From NCBI RefSeq assembly GCF_000182925.2, contig NC_026502.1:2666001-2730000 (forward strand): a DNA stretch of 64,000 nucleotides. The letters run 5' to 3'. Shown here piece after piece: positions 1-11,839 of the stretch. Position 1 is the first letter of the stretch. Each line of letters begins with the position of its first letter. The notes beneath the pieces were generated by a model, which ran no database searches, was not told where the DNA came from, and saw only the letters and a list, made by a program, of their open reading frames with translations. The stretch is from Neurospora crassa OR74A (lineage: Eukaryota; Ascomycota; Sordariomycetes; Sordariales; Sordariaceae). The translations under genes and the position numbers were made by a program.

Positions 1-95
1 GGACGACCTATCACACATGAAGTTACGTGACTGAGCTGGAATACTCTGAGGCCGAGGACAAGCTTCTCACCATCAAAACTTCCAGCTCGAGCCAT
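1..95 (-). CDS. possible 5' end of a hypothetical protein, cut by the window edge
   Basis: On the minus strand an ATG at 95, in a good context (GTCATGG), opens a frame that stays open to the window edge for 31 codons. The peptide begins MARAGSFDGEKLVLGLRVFQ. The GEKLVLGLRVFQL stretch resembles the start of fungal MARVEL-type four-helix membrane proteins, but the residues after it do not continue that pattern, so a splice site may lie inside this piece. The call rests only on the start context and this weak resemblance. It could equally be a chance frame, and no function is assigned. Confidence 0.25.
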   Translation of the reverse strand, partial: MARAGSFDGEKLVLGLRVFQLSHVTSCVIGR

Positions 96-2558
96 GACGA
101 GTGTGTTTTTCATTCTTCCAGACACGCCCCGCCTACGTGTTTGGTGTCATCAGCCATTCAATAAGCACACGCCTAGTACAGGATAACTTTCGTTTTCCCC
201 CAGCGTTACGATCAAACAGGCAAAAACACACAGATTTCGTTACCACTTGTTTTTTTTTTCTTTTTTTTTTTTTTCTTTTTCTCATTTTCCCTTCCTCTTC
301 TTCTTTTTTTTTCGGTTTCTTTCGGTCTCGGCCCGCTTATTCATTTTCTTTCATGTACTTGATACCACAGATCTGGCATAAAACACGGATACAACATACG
401 GACACAAATACTGAAAACAGTATACTTTGGATACCATACAGATATACCTCAGATGCCAGCACCAACCAGTTCACTTGGAGGGATACTTATGAGATAGCTT
501 CTACTTTAACACATTCTGTTTCTTTTTGTTGCTTCTGTGTCTTTTCACACACGCACAGCTTAATCCCACACGGATTTTTCCTTTGTCCGGTTCGAGGTTC
601 AAACAATACATCATACCCTTCAGACACTTTTGGGTCCCCAATACAATACACTTAGCACTCGGCCTCTTGTTCACCCTCTCATGTTCTTGGGACGAATTGA
701 TGACATCCAAAAATCGATATGGCTCTCCTTCCTTTTCTATCTTTCTGTTTGGTTTTCATCCTCGGTTTTTCTTTTTTTTGGGGGGGTGTGACTTCTGGTA
801 TCTCACCGAACAATGGGGGACTTCTTCAGCCTGTCTCACCTGTCACACCTCTTGTTTCCTTTTCCTTGGCAAACTGTTCTCCAACAACCATCTGATTGAT
901 CACCTTGATGCACTTCCCGCGAAATGGCTCAGACTGTACGAGATAGGAAGGCGGTATTCAAAACATAGAGAAAGAGCAGTTTGGGCATGATAGGTTGAAC
1001 TAGCGGATTTCCTTTCGTCTTGTCATTTGTTGGGATGGGACCGGGACGGGAACTACCTAGGCAACGAAAATGTAAAACAACCATTCAAGGTCAAGGACGG
1101 CGCAGCGCGGTGAAACAGGGCTACCAACAAAAAGACGGAACACGGAAAACATGGCGAGTACGGCGGGGATCAAACGAGAACGACTCATTCGGATTGGAAG
1201 AAAAAAAAGAAGATTCAGCTCATTTACCATTCCTTTTTCTCCCCCCTTTTCACCTTTCGGTAATTTCTTTGGGGCATTCATTTTTGGAGGTTACAACATA
1301 GAACAAGAGAAAAGGAAAAAAGATACAAGGGGATTCGGATCGGAGTTTATGAAATTGTTTTTTTTTCCAACGAATAGGAAGATTAGTTCAGTGGTTCTTG
1401 CTTTTATTTTGGTTCGAGGAAGACATCAATCCGCGTCAGATTGGTCAACTATTCGAGATACTTTGAAGTCACTTGCCCTTGCTCATTGGAATCTCGAAGG
1501 CGTCGTTTAGTTCAAGCCGTGTCAAACGTGAGTAATCTTGTATCAAATATCGGATTTTCCATGTTCTAGACCCCGGTGATAGATAAAAGCTTTTGAAAAA
1601 TATTAAGTTCAAATGAAGAGATAAATTGCAAGAAAAAGAAATAACTATCAAGTATCAGAAAGTTTCATGTTTACAAGGACAACATGGACGATTGAACACG
1701 GATGAATCACATTGTTCAGGTTGACAAGGGTGTCAGTCGATTACACACTAGTTGAGGTGGACTCGTAGGAGGCTCGGGGGCTGCAGAAAACGGAGATTGG
1801 GTAGGTGGGAAATGGGATCTCAAAATAAGGCTTGCTAGGCGAGCGAAGCTTGTTCCTAGCAAGGGGTATCCACATTACCTACTACATACATACATAGGTA
1901 CCATACGTTCGCGACGGCCAAATTCACTACCTTGATGTTGACGCTGACACCAAAAAAAGATCAGGAACCCCAGGAACGGGGTCAAGAACTACATACGTAC
2001 TCACCTCTCATATTCATCACGTCACAGTTGCCCTGGTCAGGTTCAAATTTAGTCAGTTACGTTAGGTAGGTTAGGTCAATGTTGGACCAGGAGGCCAGGA
2101 GGACCGAAACTCGCTTCTCATCATCATTTGTTCCATCTCCCAAGGGTCAATCAGTTCAGGTACCGTTCGATAAGCGAAAAATCAGGGAATCTGAAGTCAG
2201 GGCAAGGCAGGCACGACGACCAACTGCAAGGCACCATTCACCTATACATAGTACTAAAACAACAAAGGAGACAAAGACGGGAGACATGACGCAGGGGTAA
2301 AAGGTCTGTCTGCAGGATCAGGGTTTGGTTTGAGGAAAAGTGCGAGGTTTGAACCAATCACTTGAACCACTAGCGATAGCGTCAGGCACCGGGTCGGCGA
2401 CAGTGGCTAAGAGGTGTTGGATGGATGGATGGATGTAATGCGGTATGCAGTCATAATGTCTATTCTTTCTTTGGTAAGAAGATCGGCTCACTGCCTTTAA
2501 CAATCCAAGTCGGTGATTCTAATTCTGTTTGACGGTCCTGAGTCGACAAAACACATGA
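96..2558. other. intergenic region, no gene recognised
   Basis: About 2.5 kb without a convincing coding frame. It holds long pyrimidine tracts at 249-330, where T runs are broken by single C residues, and a shorter T run at 769-779. There is a GGAT tetranucleotide run near 2420-2436 and several TACCTA/TAGGTA words near 1880-1905 and 2060-2075. The right end should contain the 3' UTR of the minus-strand methyltransferase gene. Open frames here are short and have no family resemblance. Confidence 0.5.
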
Positions 2559-2984
2559 CTAGTCCTGCAATGTATCGTCATTGGTAGCGTGGGTAGCCAC
2601 AACCCACCAGTTGTCGCGCTCATATCCGCTCATGACGACTGCGCCTCGCGCTGCCAACACATCCTCTTCCAACTCACCGTTACGGTAAAGGTGGTAGTAG
2701 CGCTGGAAAACTGCGTCGGCGTTGGCGGCGGCATCCCCGGTGTCGGTCTTGGCATCAGGGCCTGCCACCGCGGCTGCGGCTGCGCTTGCAGGTTCGGTTA
2801 CGCCCGCCCCCGTGCCGCCGCCGATCGTCATGCTAGCGTCTTTGGGGACGGACGACGGTGATAATATCGATGATGATGTTGGGGTCGCCCCCTTTTCCCC
2901 AACATTTTTTGCAGTGATAGCTTCCTGTGGCTCGGTGCTATCATGATTCTGCTGCTGCATTGGCGTATTCGCCTGCTCATGCGT

Positions 2985-3015
<31 letters not shown>

Positions 3016-3989
3016 TGCGGCCACTTTTGCTTCTGCTTCGAAGCCTTGGGCTGCTTTTCCTTCTTGGGTTTGGGTTGTTGACTCTTCAGCACCCAAGGGA
3101 CCAACAGATCCTGCTCTCCGCCCTCGTCCCATCCACGACGACTTTCGCCCTGCTCCAATGCCCAGACATACACCATGACTTGGCCGCCGGGTCTGACGCA
3201 TTTCAGGAGCTGTCGAATGGCCTCCTGGCGCCTAGTCCGGGTGGACATGTGGTGGATGACGGCGATGCAGATAGCAAAGTCAGCTCGGCCTTCACGGAAG
3301 GGCAGCGATAGCCCATCGGCCACAAGCACGTCGTTCGCCACTGCCACTTCACTGCCGGTTTCTTTCCCAATGACGGCATTCGGAGCCTCTGACTCACGCT
3401 CGCCGCCTGTAGGTACTTCTTGTTTTTGCTTCTTCTCTTTCTTGCTGCCACCTATCCTGGCTCTGACGACTTCAGCCAGAGGTTGCTGCTGCTGCGCTTT
3501 CTGTAGCTCCTTCACACGCTCGTTGGCATGGGCAACAAGATTGGCACTCCGATCCGAGCCCACCATGAAGACGTTCTTGTTGACACCCAGGTACTTGCCA
3601 TTGCCACAGCCCACATCGAGACCTACGTATCCAGGTTGCTGGGCATGCAGGAACTGGGCCACGGCAGGCCAGGGCTTGTACCGCGTGGCCGAAAAGTGCG
3701 GTGCAATAGCCTCGTACACGTTGTGAACGTTGGCACGCTCGTAGGCCTCCGCCTCAGCTTCTGGGTCCACCGCTACCGATGGGGTATCTGAGGAGGGCAC
3801 CGCAGTGACCGGACCGGCGTCCCCGGCTGCACTCGCACCTTGTGCGGTTCTTGAAGCTGTTTCTGTGCTACTGCCAGGGGCAGAGGCGGCAGAGGCGGCA
3901 GAGGCGGCAGTTGATTTCAAAGCTTCCGCTGCTGCCAGCTTCGCAACAGCATCAGCCGCTGACGCGGAGGGTAGTGAATGTGATCCCAT
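2559..3989 (-). CDS. TRM9: tRNA (carboxymethyluridine-34) methyltransferase, Trm9/ALKBH8 type
   Basis: Predicted 476-residue single-exon protein. Trm9 transfers a methyl group from S-adenosylmethionine to form mcm5U at the wobble base of certain tRNAs, acting with the small partner Trm112. The sequence shows the class I methyltransferase core: YEAIAPHFSATRYKPWP at about 92-108 (a Trm9 signature), motif I LDVGCGNGKYL at 124-134, VLVADGLSLPF, and IAVIHHMSTRTRR followed by VRPGGQVMVYVWALEQ. The C-terminal RYYHLYRNGELE...GYERDNWWVVA block is typical of the family. Between conserved blocks lie two low-complexity inserts, one Lys/Glu-rich and one of about 150 residues with a polyglutamine run (CAG repeat at 2985-3018). 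The N-terminal 85 residues are Ala/Ser-rich. I chose the ATG at 3989 because the conserved fold starts well after it; the frame also has an ATG-less upstream extension to 4271 that looks noncoding. It is clearly longer than yeast Trm9, mostly through the inserts. Confidence 0.9.
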
Positions 3990-6361
3990 CTTACCGGGGA
4001 GTGACAAGGTAAGGAGCGAAGAGGTCAAGGAAACGGCAATGCGCACATACGCTAAGGAAAGATAGCCAGGGGTAGTGAACTCGAGGCAACGCAAGACAAC
4101 CAAGCACAAGGCGGTGCCAAGTGAGGTTCCGAATCGAATGATACCCAACTCAACCACTGGGCTCCAAGAAATCTCTTGCTTTTTTTTGTCTGCCTCCCGA
4201 CGAGCTGGATTTACCCCTGAGGCTAGAGCAGGAGTGCGTGATGGTAGGAGAGAGTTGGCCAGCACGAGCAATCAGTTGGATGGAGGGTCGGGGAGGTCGG
4301 ACAATGAGCCGAGTGGGCCTAGGTGGCCGGACAAGGTGGAATGGTGGTGTGTGTTGTGTGCTTGTGCTTGAATGCTGAGGTATGAGGTGTTGTGTGTATT
4401 GTGTTGTTCAGCAAGTTGCGTTGTCCGGGCTGTGTTTTTCTGGTCCAAACAGTTGGGCCGTTACCCCGCATTCGGCGAGGGCCTGTATGACTGAGAGTGA
4501 GCACGAAAGGGCGTGTCTAAGATCTGAGTGACTCTGAACTTGACCGCTGGTTCGGGCGAGGCTGAGCTTATTGCGCAGTGAACCTCCGGGCTAGACCAAA
4601 GTGTCTGAGAGGACCGGATGAGAAGCCGAACCGAACTCGCTCGACGTCAGTTGTGGTTAGACGCCGGCCGGCTTGCAGGCTGCAGGACTTCTTGGGCAGG
4701 GCTGGTGGCTCCTTGCCGTGTGCTGGCGCGCCTCGTTCCTCTTCCAGAACGTAAGGTAGGTATAGTGTAGAACGCCGCGGGGATGATGAGCCGGGTGCAG
4801 AGAAGGGCGATGAGGCCAGGATGGGGATTTAACACACAAACGCGCACTTGGCGAGGTGTGAGAGGTCGGCTCCCAAGAGGCACAAAGTGGAAAGGGAAAA
4901 AGAGGTAGGTGCAAGGTTCCACCGCGGCAGTGTGACTCGTAACCGCTACCGCTACCCGCACCCTACAGGTACCTAGCGCACCGCTATGTACATATACACT
5001 ACATATTCCACATGCGCACAATGCATAGGTGATCAAGGATGCAGTAGTTGCCGCCCACGAACGGCGAACGGTGGAGTGTCGGGCAACGTCTGTCCACTTC
5101 CCTCCTTCTCACTTTCCTTTTCTCCATGGAAAAGCTGCCATGGTCTGTATGTGTATGGAGTGTAAGAGGAACAGCTGCCCGGGCCCCGGGCTCGTTGAAG
5201 CATGGAACCTCAGCTCAGGTCCCTACCACGCTGACTGCATCCCTGACCCATTGGGCACGGAGACCAATTGACCCAAGCCGAGTGGTTCGGAGCTGGCAGC
5301 CTGCAGTACCTAGTTGGGTTCTGAAGAAACAGCCATGTCATCACCACGACCAAGAGGAGTTCGTGACGTAAAACGGGTCGACATGGGCCTTCCCGTCGCT
5401 AGTGTACGTTCGTTGACGAGGTCCGCTGTTCGAGAGAACGGAAGAACATGTAGTGTATGTAAGTAGTGTAAAGTAGTCTAGTCTAGTATAGTGTACTGTA
5501 TGATGCAGTTGCACTGACCCCCCCGCATCATGGAGCTTTTCTCCCCTATGCTAGAGTAGTAGCACACCTCACATCGAACACAACCCTCCTACTCCTACAT
5601 AAACACCATTACCAAAAAAAAAAAAAAAAAAAAAAAAAAACAGAAAAAAAGAAAAAAAAAAAAAAAAAAGGCCCCCAAAGTGACGTCTGTGCGTGATGGG
5701 CTGACGGTGGCTGACGGGCGTTCGCATCCAATTTTCTCTCGGAGCCGCGCCAGCCTTTGACGGTTTCTTCAACATCATCACGACAGCCGCCGTATAGAAT
5801 CGATCGGAATCTCCCGACGACAGTCCTCGCTCGCTCGGTAATCTTTGCCGGTTTGTAAAACCTGCTCAACCTTGCTGTGTACCGTTTTACAGACCAAGTC
5901 TGACTCTGATCGGACCCAGATGTGTGGATTCTGGAGGAACCAGAGGGGGGCCTAAATGTGCCTGAAGGGTGCACAGGTCTAACTTGCTGGCCGCCAGTTT
6001 TGACTGCATCATGACTGCCTGTGCCCGCACGCATGGGGGGGACTTCGGCTCCTGCTGGCACGACACAGAGTCAGGTACAAGGCCGCTACATGAGGGGCAC
6101 ATGGAGACACCTCTAGGTACTTGTTCATTCGACACGCTGGGGGGTGCATCCATCACAAGTCTCCCTTGTTGGTTCATGTCTTTGAAGAAGAAATCTCCGA
6201 TCTCACTTCTCACTTCTCCCATCGATAGACTCCACGTTGGCTACCGTCGCACTCTAATGAACAGCAGTTCGAGTTCGGCTGCAATGCTGCGCTGCACAAT
6301 GCGCGCTGCCATGCACTTCGGCTGACGACCTCCTCTAGCCAGACCGACCGGACCCATCACT
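3990..6361. other. intergenic region: promoter/leader of the Trm9-like gene and 3' flank of the dehydrogenase gene
   Basis: About 2.4 kb. The left part must carry the leader and promoter of the minus-strand methyltransferase gene. The right part is upstream of that and downstream of nothing else, because the dehydrogenase gene ends at 6362 on the same strand. Visible structure: a long A tract at 5614-5669, AGTA/TAGTC-rich sequence at 5455-5500 and a C run near 5519. Open frames on both strands up to 150 codons are low-complexity and not family-like. Confidence 0.5.
5614..5669. repeat. long poly-A tract
   Basis: A run of 27 A (5614-5640), then CAG, 7 A, G, and 18 A ending at 5669, immediately followed by GGCCCCC. 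On the minus strand this is a poly-T tract. It is a homopolymer microsatellite in intergenic DNA. It could be the tail of an old retroposed transcript, but I see no element body, and no target-site duplication was checked. Confidence 0.85.
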
Positions 6362-7663
6362 TTACCTCTTGCCCGTGTTCAGGGGGCTCTGCGCATCAAA
6401 CACATCAGTCGTGATCAGGTCGGGATACGTCACTCCGCCCTGCTTCAGCGCTTCCTCCATCACCTCCATCATCACCAGGCTCTCCTCCCACGGCAACGAC
6501 TCGCTCTCCTTCTTGCCGTCCCGGATGCAGCGCGCGCACTCGTCCGCCTCCCAAAACATGCCGTGGCCCCAATCCCGCTCGGGATCCTTGGGGATCGAAA
6601 AGTCGACCGTCTCGATCTTGCCGCCAGCATCACCTCGGATCACCTTGTACTGCAGCGGCCGAAACGCCGGTCCCGTCACGTGAATCTCGCCGCCGGAGCC
6701 CTGAATCCGGATACCCGGTCCGCCCGTGTTCTCTTTGTCTACCCCGGTCGCTAGCCGGAGAGAGGTGAGGGCAATGCCCTGGCTCTTGTGTTGCGGCCAC
6801 TGCACAATGATGCTGGTAGCCTCGTCGGCGCCCGTATGGTACTTTTGAACGGCCGCCACAACCTTGGGCTTCTCCTTCTCCTTTTGCAAATGGTACATGG
6901 TCTGGAAGACCCATGTCAGCGAGTAGATGCCGAGGTCAAGAAGGGCACCACCAGCCAGGTCCGGGTTAACCATGCGGTGGGTGTCGGCGAAGCTGACGGT
7001 GCCGTCGGGTTGGTCATTGCCGAACGACAGATCGGCTATTGTAGCCACCTAGTCAGTATATGATTCTCACTAACATCACGTCGGCATAACGTACCAACAA
7101 CACGGTAGACGGGGCCAATGACTCCAGACTGGATCAACTCCCTGACCTTGATGCTGATGGGCTGATAGCGAGTCCAGACTGCTTCCATGAAAAAGACTTT
7201 CTTCTTCTTGGCCATGTCGACCAGCTTACGGGCCTGCGAGGCCGTTACCGTGAGGGCCTTTTCGCACAAGACATTTTTGCCGGCCTCGAGAGCAAGCATG
7301 GCATTCTGGAAGTGATGGCTGTGCGGGGTGGCCACATAGATGATATCGATCTCGGGGTCGGCGACGAGCTCGTGGTAGGATCCGTAGGCCTTGGCCGAAC
7401 TGGGGGCCTTGACCTTGACAAGGAACTCCTCGGCCCTCTGCTTGGAGCTAGACGAGGCCGCGGCAACGACCTCGTGGCGGACATCGTGCACGTCGCGGGT
7501 GGTGGCGGGATTGGTGAGCAGATCCTGGGTGAATGCTGATCAGGCGTGTTCTGGTCAGCTTGCTGCCTTGTCACTGTGGTCCAGATGGTCGAGACTCACT
7601 CTCAGCAATCCACCCGGTTGCCATGATACCCCACTTGAGGGTGAATGGGGTGTTGGAGGCCAT
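6362..7663 (-). CDS. Gfo/Idh/MocA-family oxidoreductase (dihydrodiol dehydrogenase / NADP-xylose dehydrogenase-like)
   Basis: Three exons, 7663-7600, 7535-7095 and 7035-6362, encode 392 residues. Introns are 64 and 59 nt; the second ends at AATAG (7036), not at the nearer CTAG, because only that site keeps frame. The N-terminus has a Rossmann nucleotide-binding motif GIMATGWIA (12-20). Further on are IIYVATPHSHHF (86-97), the EK of the family active-site motif as CEKALT (112-117), and the C-terminal-domain motif GGALLDLGIYSLTW (197-210) with the usual Asp and Tyr. The start, with TLKWGIMATGWIAETF, is characteristic of fungal trans-1,2-dihydrobenzenediol dehydrogenase / D-xylose 1-dehydrogenase relatives, which use NAD(P). 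The exact substrate cannot be told from sequence. It is probably cytosolic, as no targeting signal is seen. The next gene upstream is divergent, an aldo-keto reductase. Confidence 0.92.
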
Positions 7664-9458
7664 TGTTGCTGGTTACGTCTAGTGTATCCTCCACGCGATT
7701 GATGCTCGGGTATCCCTCGGGCTTGACAGATGACATTTGTCGATGGGAGGTTTGACAGTTAAAGATATAAAAAATACAAAAAAAGACAAGAACTGGCGAT
7801 TGAGCGATAAACACGCGTTACATAGATGCCTGTTCCCCTCCAGTCGTCGTCTTCGAATGGAGTCGTTCCTGTTTCCCCTCATTCCCATTCACTACCTCGG
7901 TACCTACCTACCTCTAGGAGTACAGTACCTTAACAGATCGACTCCTCTTTGGCCCCATGGGGTTGATGGCGGGGCACTCGCCGGTTTGGGCGCCCTAGGC
8001 TGTTAATATCCGGGCCGGTCTCGCGGATAAAGCGGCCCTGACAAGGAATCCAGTGTGGTGGTTTGCCGAACCAGGGCACCCGCCTCTATTGCGTACTGCG
8101 TAGTGTAGATCGGTCAGTCGGCGCTAGCACTAACAATTTTCACCTTGACCTGACCCCTTTGCATCCCTTCCTCGTCAGGCTCGTGTATGTACACTACCTC
8201 GAGTGTATTATGTACACATCGGATGTATTCCGTCAGTTGTTTAACCCCTACGTACCCCGCCCGCAAAGGAATACTGTTCTAGGAAGGAATGAGCCAAATG
8301 CGACGGCCCCTCTATGGAAATATTGGTTCGACCATTGAGTCTATCAATTACACTATACACCCGACGTTGGGAGCTGGATCCTTTTTCAACAACAGTCCGT
8401 CGTTTACATACCCCATTTGCCATTATCACACCTAGTCAAGCCCTGCGAGCCAAGCCATTCTAGACCATCTACCGACCATCCTTATTTCCCTTCCTTTCCC
8501 ACCAAATCCACCTTGCTATCGCCAAGAGCAGATTAACAGAGCCTCGTTGCCTCGTTCATCCACCACTACTCATACCCGACGCGGTCTGGATTGGAGTCCG
8601 GACGGCTATCAGGCATAACACCCGGCCTCGACTGAAGGACGCTGGCCACACGTGTGATCAAATTTCAAATAGTGGAAGCAGGTAGAAACTAGCTGCTTCT
8701 CTGGACTTTATCGACTCGCTTGATGCGCTGCTTCCTGCCTAGGTAGGCCCTGCTACTGATCACTCCTGCATCGGGCATATACCATACATACAGTGTAGCT
8801 CTACCCACTGGGCTTCCACCCGACGTTACTGGCTGAGACTCGATACCGGTCTGAAGGATTCCAGCACCCATCTGAAGCCGGCATCGAGGGACCGCTGCAA
8901 GTCACCCAAGGTGTGGACGAGGTAGCCCAATACGGCAGAGACGAGAAAGCGCCGAGGGCAAGGACGGGAGGAACTGGCACGACTGGCACTCACGGCAGGG
9001 CAACTGGCGCCCCTCCTTGTCAGTTGTAACCCACAAGTCATCCGTACCCGAGACTACCTAAGTACGTAGAGGTACCTACCTAGCTTGGTAAGGTAGGTAG
9101 TTCTGGCCCGTATCAGCCAATGGCCCTTCGCCTCAAAAGAGGACAGTCTTTGTGTTGCTTTCAACCCGTGCCCCAAGTGCGTGCTTTTGCGAACACCACT
9201 TCTTCTGCGTCCACAAAGCTGCTGCCCTTGCTGCCCTACCGTCTCATCGTGCGACCATCTCCCAACCGTCCTGCCCATGCCCACGCCCGCGGGCTCTCCC
9301 TCCCTCCGCGTCAGACCAACACCAACGGCATCCCGTGCTATCATTGTTCTTTGAACAACAAGACCACCACACAAGGTTGTGAAGCTTGGAGCACAAGCGG
9401 CGCTGCCTTCTCTTCCATTGCTACCAGGCAGCTGAGAGGCACCCGTAGTACCACCACC
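7664..9458. other. divergent intergenic region between dehydrogenase and aldo-keto reductase genes
   Basis: About 1.8 kb that must hold both promoters. It is rich in TACCTA/TAGGTA words (7893-7930, 9052-9105) and has a GTGTACA-type palindromic patch at 8186-8217. From 9120 an ATG frame runs into the reductase start and may be an N-terminal extension of that gene (see that entry). No other coding region was recognised. Confidence 0.5.
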
Positions 9459-10686
9459 ATGGCGAGCGCGGATGCGTCAATCAACAGCCCTGCGGGGTCA
9501 GATCCCCTCCACCCAAAGGTCAATATGCCACGAATGATCTATGGCACAGCCTGGAAGAAAAACCGTACCGCCGACCTGGTCTACCAGGCCATCAAGGAAG
9601 GCTTCCGCGGTATTGATACGGCTGCCATGAAGCGCCACTACAGCGAGGAGCTTACTGGCGAGGGTATTCGAAGGGCCATCAGGGACGGAATCGTCACCCG
9701 GGAGGAGCTATACGTGAGCAGTCTTAGCACCCGTCGCTTACCTGACTTATTTACTCTTCTGAACCGTAATAAATTAACCTATATTCTGACAGATCCAAAC
9801 AAAGTACACTCCCCATGACGACGCCTTCCTAGCTGAACCCGCCCTCTACCCAACCATAACCTCACAAGTCCTCGCCTCCGTGACCTCCTCTCTGCGAAAC
9901 CTCGCCCACGCCGATTCGCCCGAATCACAAGAGGACACAAGCTACATAGACTGCCTAATAATGCACTCCCCCTTCCCCGACCCTGTGTCGACGCTTGAAG
10001 CCTGGACGGCCTTACAGTCCTTCGTCCCGCACCGCATTCGTTCGCTAGGCATTTCCAACATTACCCTCCCAGAGCTGCAGTATCTTGTCGCCGACCCACG
10101 CGTGACGGTGTACCCGACGGTGATTCAAAACCGCTTTCGCCGCGCCGAGCGCCGGTGGGACTACGAGCTGCGCCGGTGGTGCGCGAACCAGAACAGTACG
10201 CGCTGGAAAGGCGAGAAGAGGACGCGCTACCAAGGGTTCTGGACGTTGACGGGCAACCGGGGCGATTGGCCGACTCAGAAGTTTGTAAGGGAGCTGGCGG
10301 CGGCGGTGCCTAAGACAACACAGGAGGTGGAGGCGCTGGAGGCAGAGGGGGCGGCGGCGGCGGCGGCGGCAGTAACAGAAGAACAAAGAGAAGGAGAACA
10401 AGATGGTGGGAAAGGCAACCTTGTTACCGGAGAGCCAGCAGGGCCAGGGGATCTTGAGAGCGGAGATGGGGAGTTGGGAATAAGTCTGGAAGCCGCCTGG
10501 TATGCGTTAACCATACTGGGAGCGGATGTGGTGGTCTTGAACGGGACTACGAGTCAACAACACATGAGGGATGACTTGGACTGTCTAGAAAGGGTAGACA
10601 GGTGGAGGAAGACACCGCAAGGGAAAAAAATGTGGGATAGGTGTTTCGAAGAATTCAAGGCGTTGGTGGGGATGCCGCCTTCGTGA
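9459..10686 (+). CDS. aldo-keto reductase family protein
   Basis: Two exons, 9459-9713 and 9793-10686, with a 79-nt phase-0 intron (GTGAGC...CTGACAG), encode 382 residues. The NAD(P)H-dependent aldo-keto reductase tetrad is all there: Asp53 (GIDTA), Tyr61 (RHYSEE), Lys89 (IQTKYTP) and His143 (LIMHSPFPD). Family blocks MIYGTAWKK, GISNITLPELQYL and TVIQNRFRRAERRWD follow. After that the protein departs from a normal TIM barrel: it has an Ala/Glu low-complexity stretch near residues 255-285 and a WYALTILGADVVVLNGT block. I chose the ATG at 9459 for its near-ideal ACCACCATGG context. An upstream in-frame ATG at 9120 would add 113 residues poor in acidic residues that look like a mitochondrial presequence. 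The substrate is unknown. Confidence 0.88.
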
Positions 10687-11839
10687 CGGGAACGTGGTGG
10701 GTGTGGGTGCGACTTAAAACGGCTGAGCGAGGGGACATGATTGGTTGGTGATATGTAATAGGTGTTGGATCTTCGATGGGAGTCTGGATGAGTGTCTAAC
10801 ATACTGGCGATGTCATTCTCATCCAGAATTACCGGCGAGCATCAGTGGCGGAAGGGAATCAGCGGCAACCCAGGATGCACAGGACTGAAATCGGACAGCG
10901 ACAAAGGTGGCCCGACGGAACCGGGGATATTAATGGTCAGAAGATGGTAACAGAAGGCAACACAAGAGTTATTATGGATACCAATGATTTCCCTCCAATA
11001 TATCAGAAATAATTTTGCTCGGTGAGCACTGCATTACTATACCTCGATAGAAAAGCTCGGAAAAAAAGGGGGGAGGGGAGAAGGACGGGATTCGTTCCGA
11101 ATAACTCGCTTCGCACCTCTAAAAGTGGGTGAACAACCTTGACTCGTGTGGATTGCTATAAAAAAAGGGGTCACCAACGAAGGAAGGGCACTCTAGTCGT
11201 GTGGCAAAAGGACTTCTGTCCATGCCATCTTCACACCCCTACACCACAACGACTTGTGACAGAAAGTGCTATAAAATTGAACCAAGCCCTGGTTTGTTCG
11301 TTAGTCTGGTATCGAAAAAGGTAAACTGGCTAGATATAGGAAAGTGTTTGGTTCTCTATCGGGTAACCACCGTAGATCGATAACTTCTACGGTAGTTTTG
11401 GAAAAGTGAAAGAGAGAGGCATCAGTGACTTCTGTGGCGTCCTAAACCTTGATCATTATCCTATGATGCTGTTAATGAAGCCCAGTTTTGCTCTTAGGAG
11501 GCTAATAAGAGTTCCACATCCCCTCTCTTCGAACTCCAGTCCGAAGAACTATACAAATAAGCAGACCAGTATCGACTTGTCAAAGGCTAGCGAATTTGAA
11601 TCACTTCGTCCCAGGCCAACTGACAGACGACTGAGATTTCCAAGAGTTTTGTCACCAGGTCTTCTTCTACTGATCAACTGTTTCGAGCCCTTCTTTTCCG
11701 ACATGATAATTGTTCATCACTCCTCTCTTAGTAACCGTAACCAAGTCCAATAATCCTTAGCTTTACTAAACATTCATCCTCTACCCCAACATCTTATCTC
11801 TCACCCTCCTTAACAATATACCCAACACCCCCCCAAAAC
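10687..11839. other. convergent intergenic region, no gene recognised
   Basis: About 1.15 kb between the 3' ends of the aldo-keto reductase and nucleoporin genes. It should contain both 3' UTRs. It is fairly AT-rich in the middle, with short A runs near 11067 and 11161. Short open frames (up to 115 codons at 11406-11753) have no recognisable features. Confidence 0.5.
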
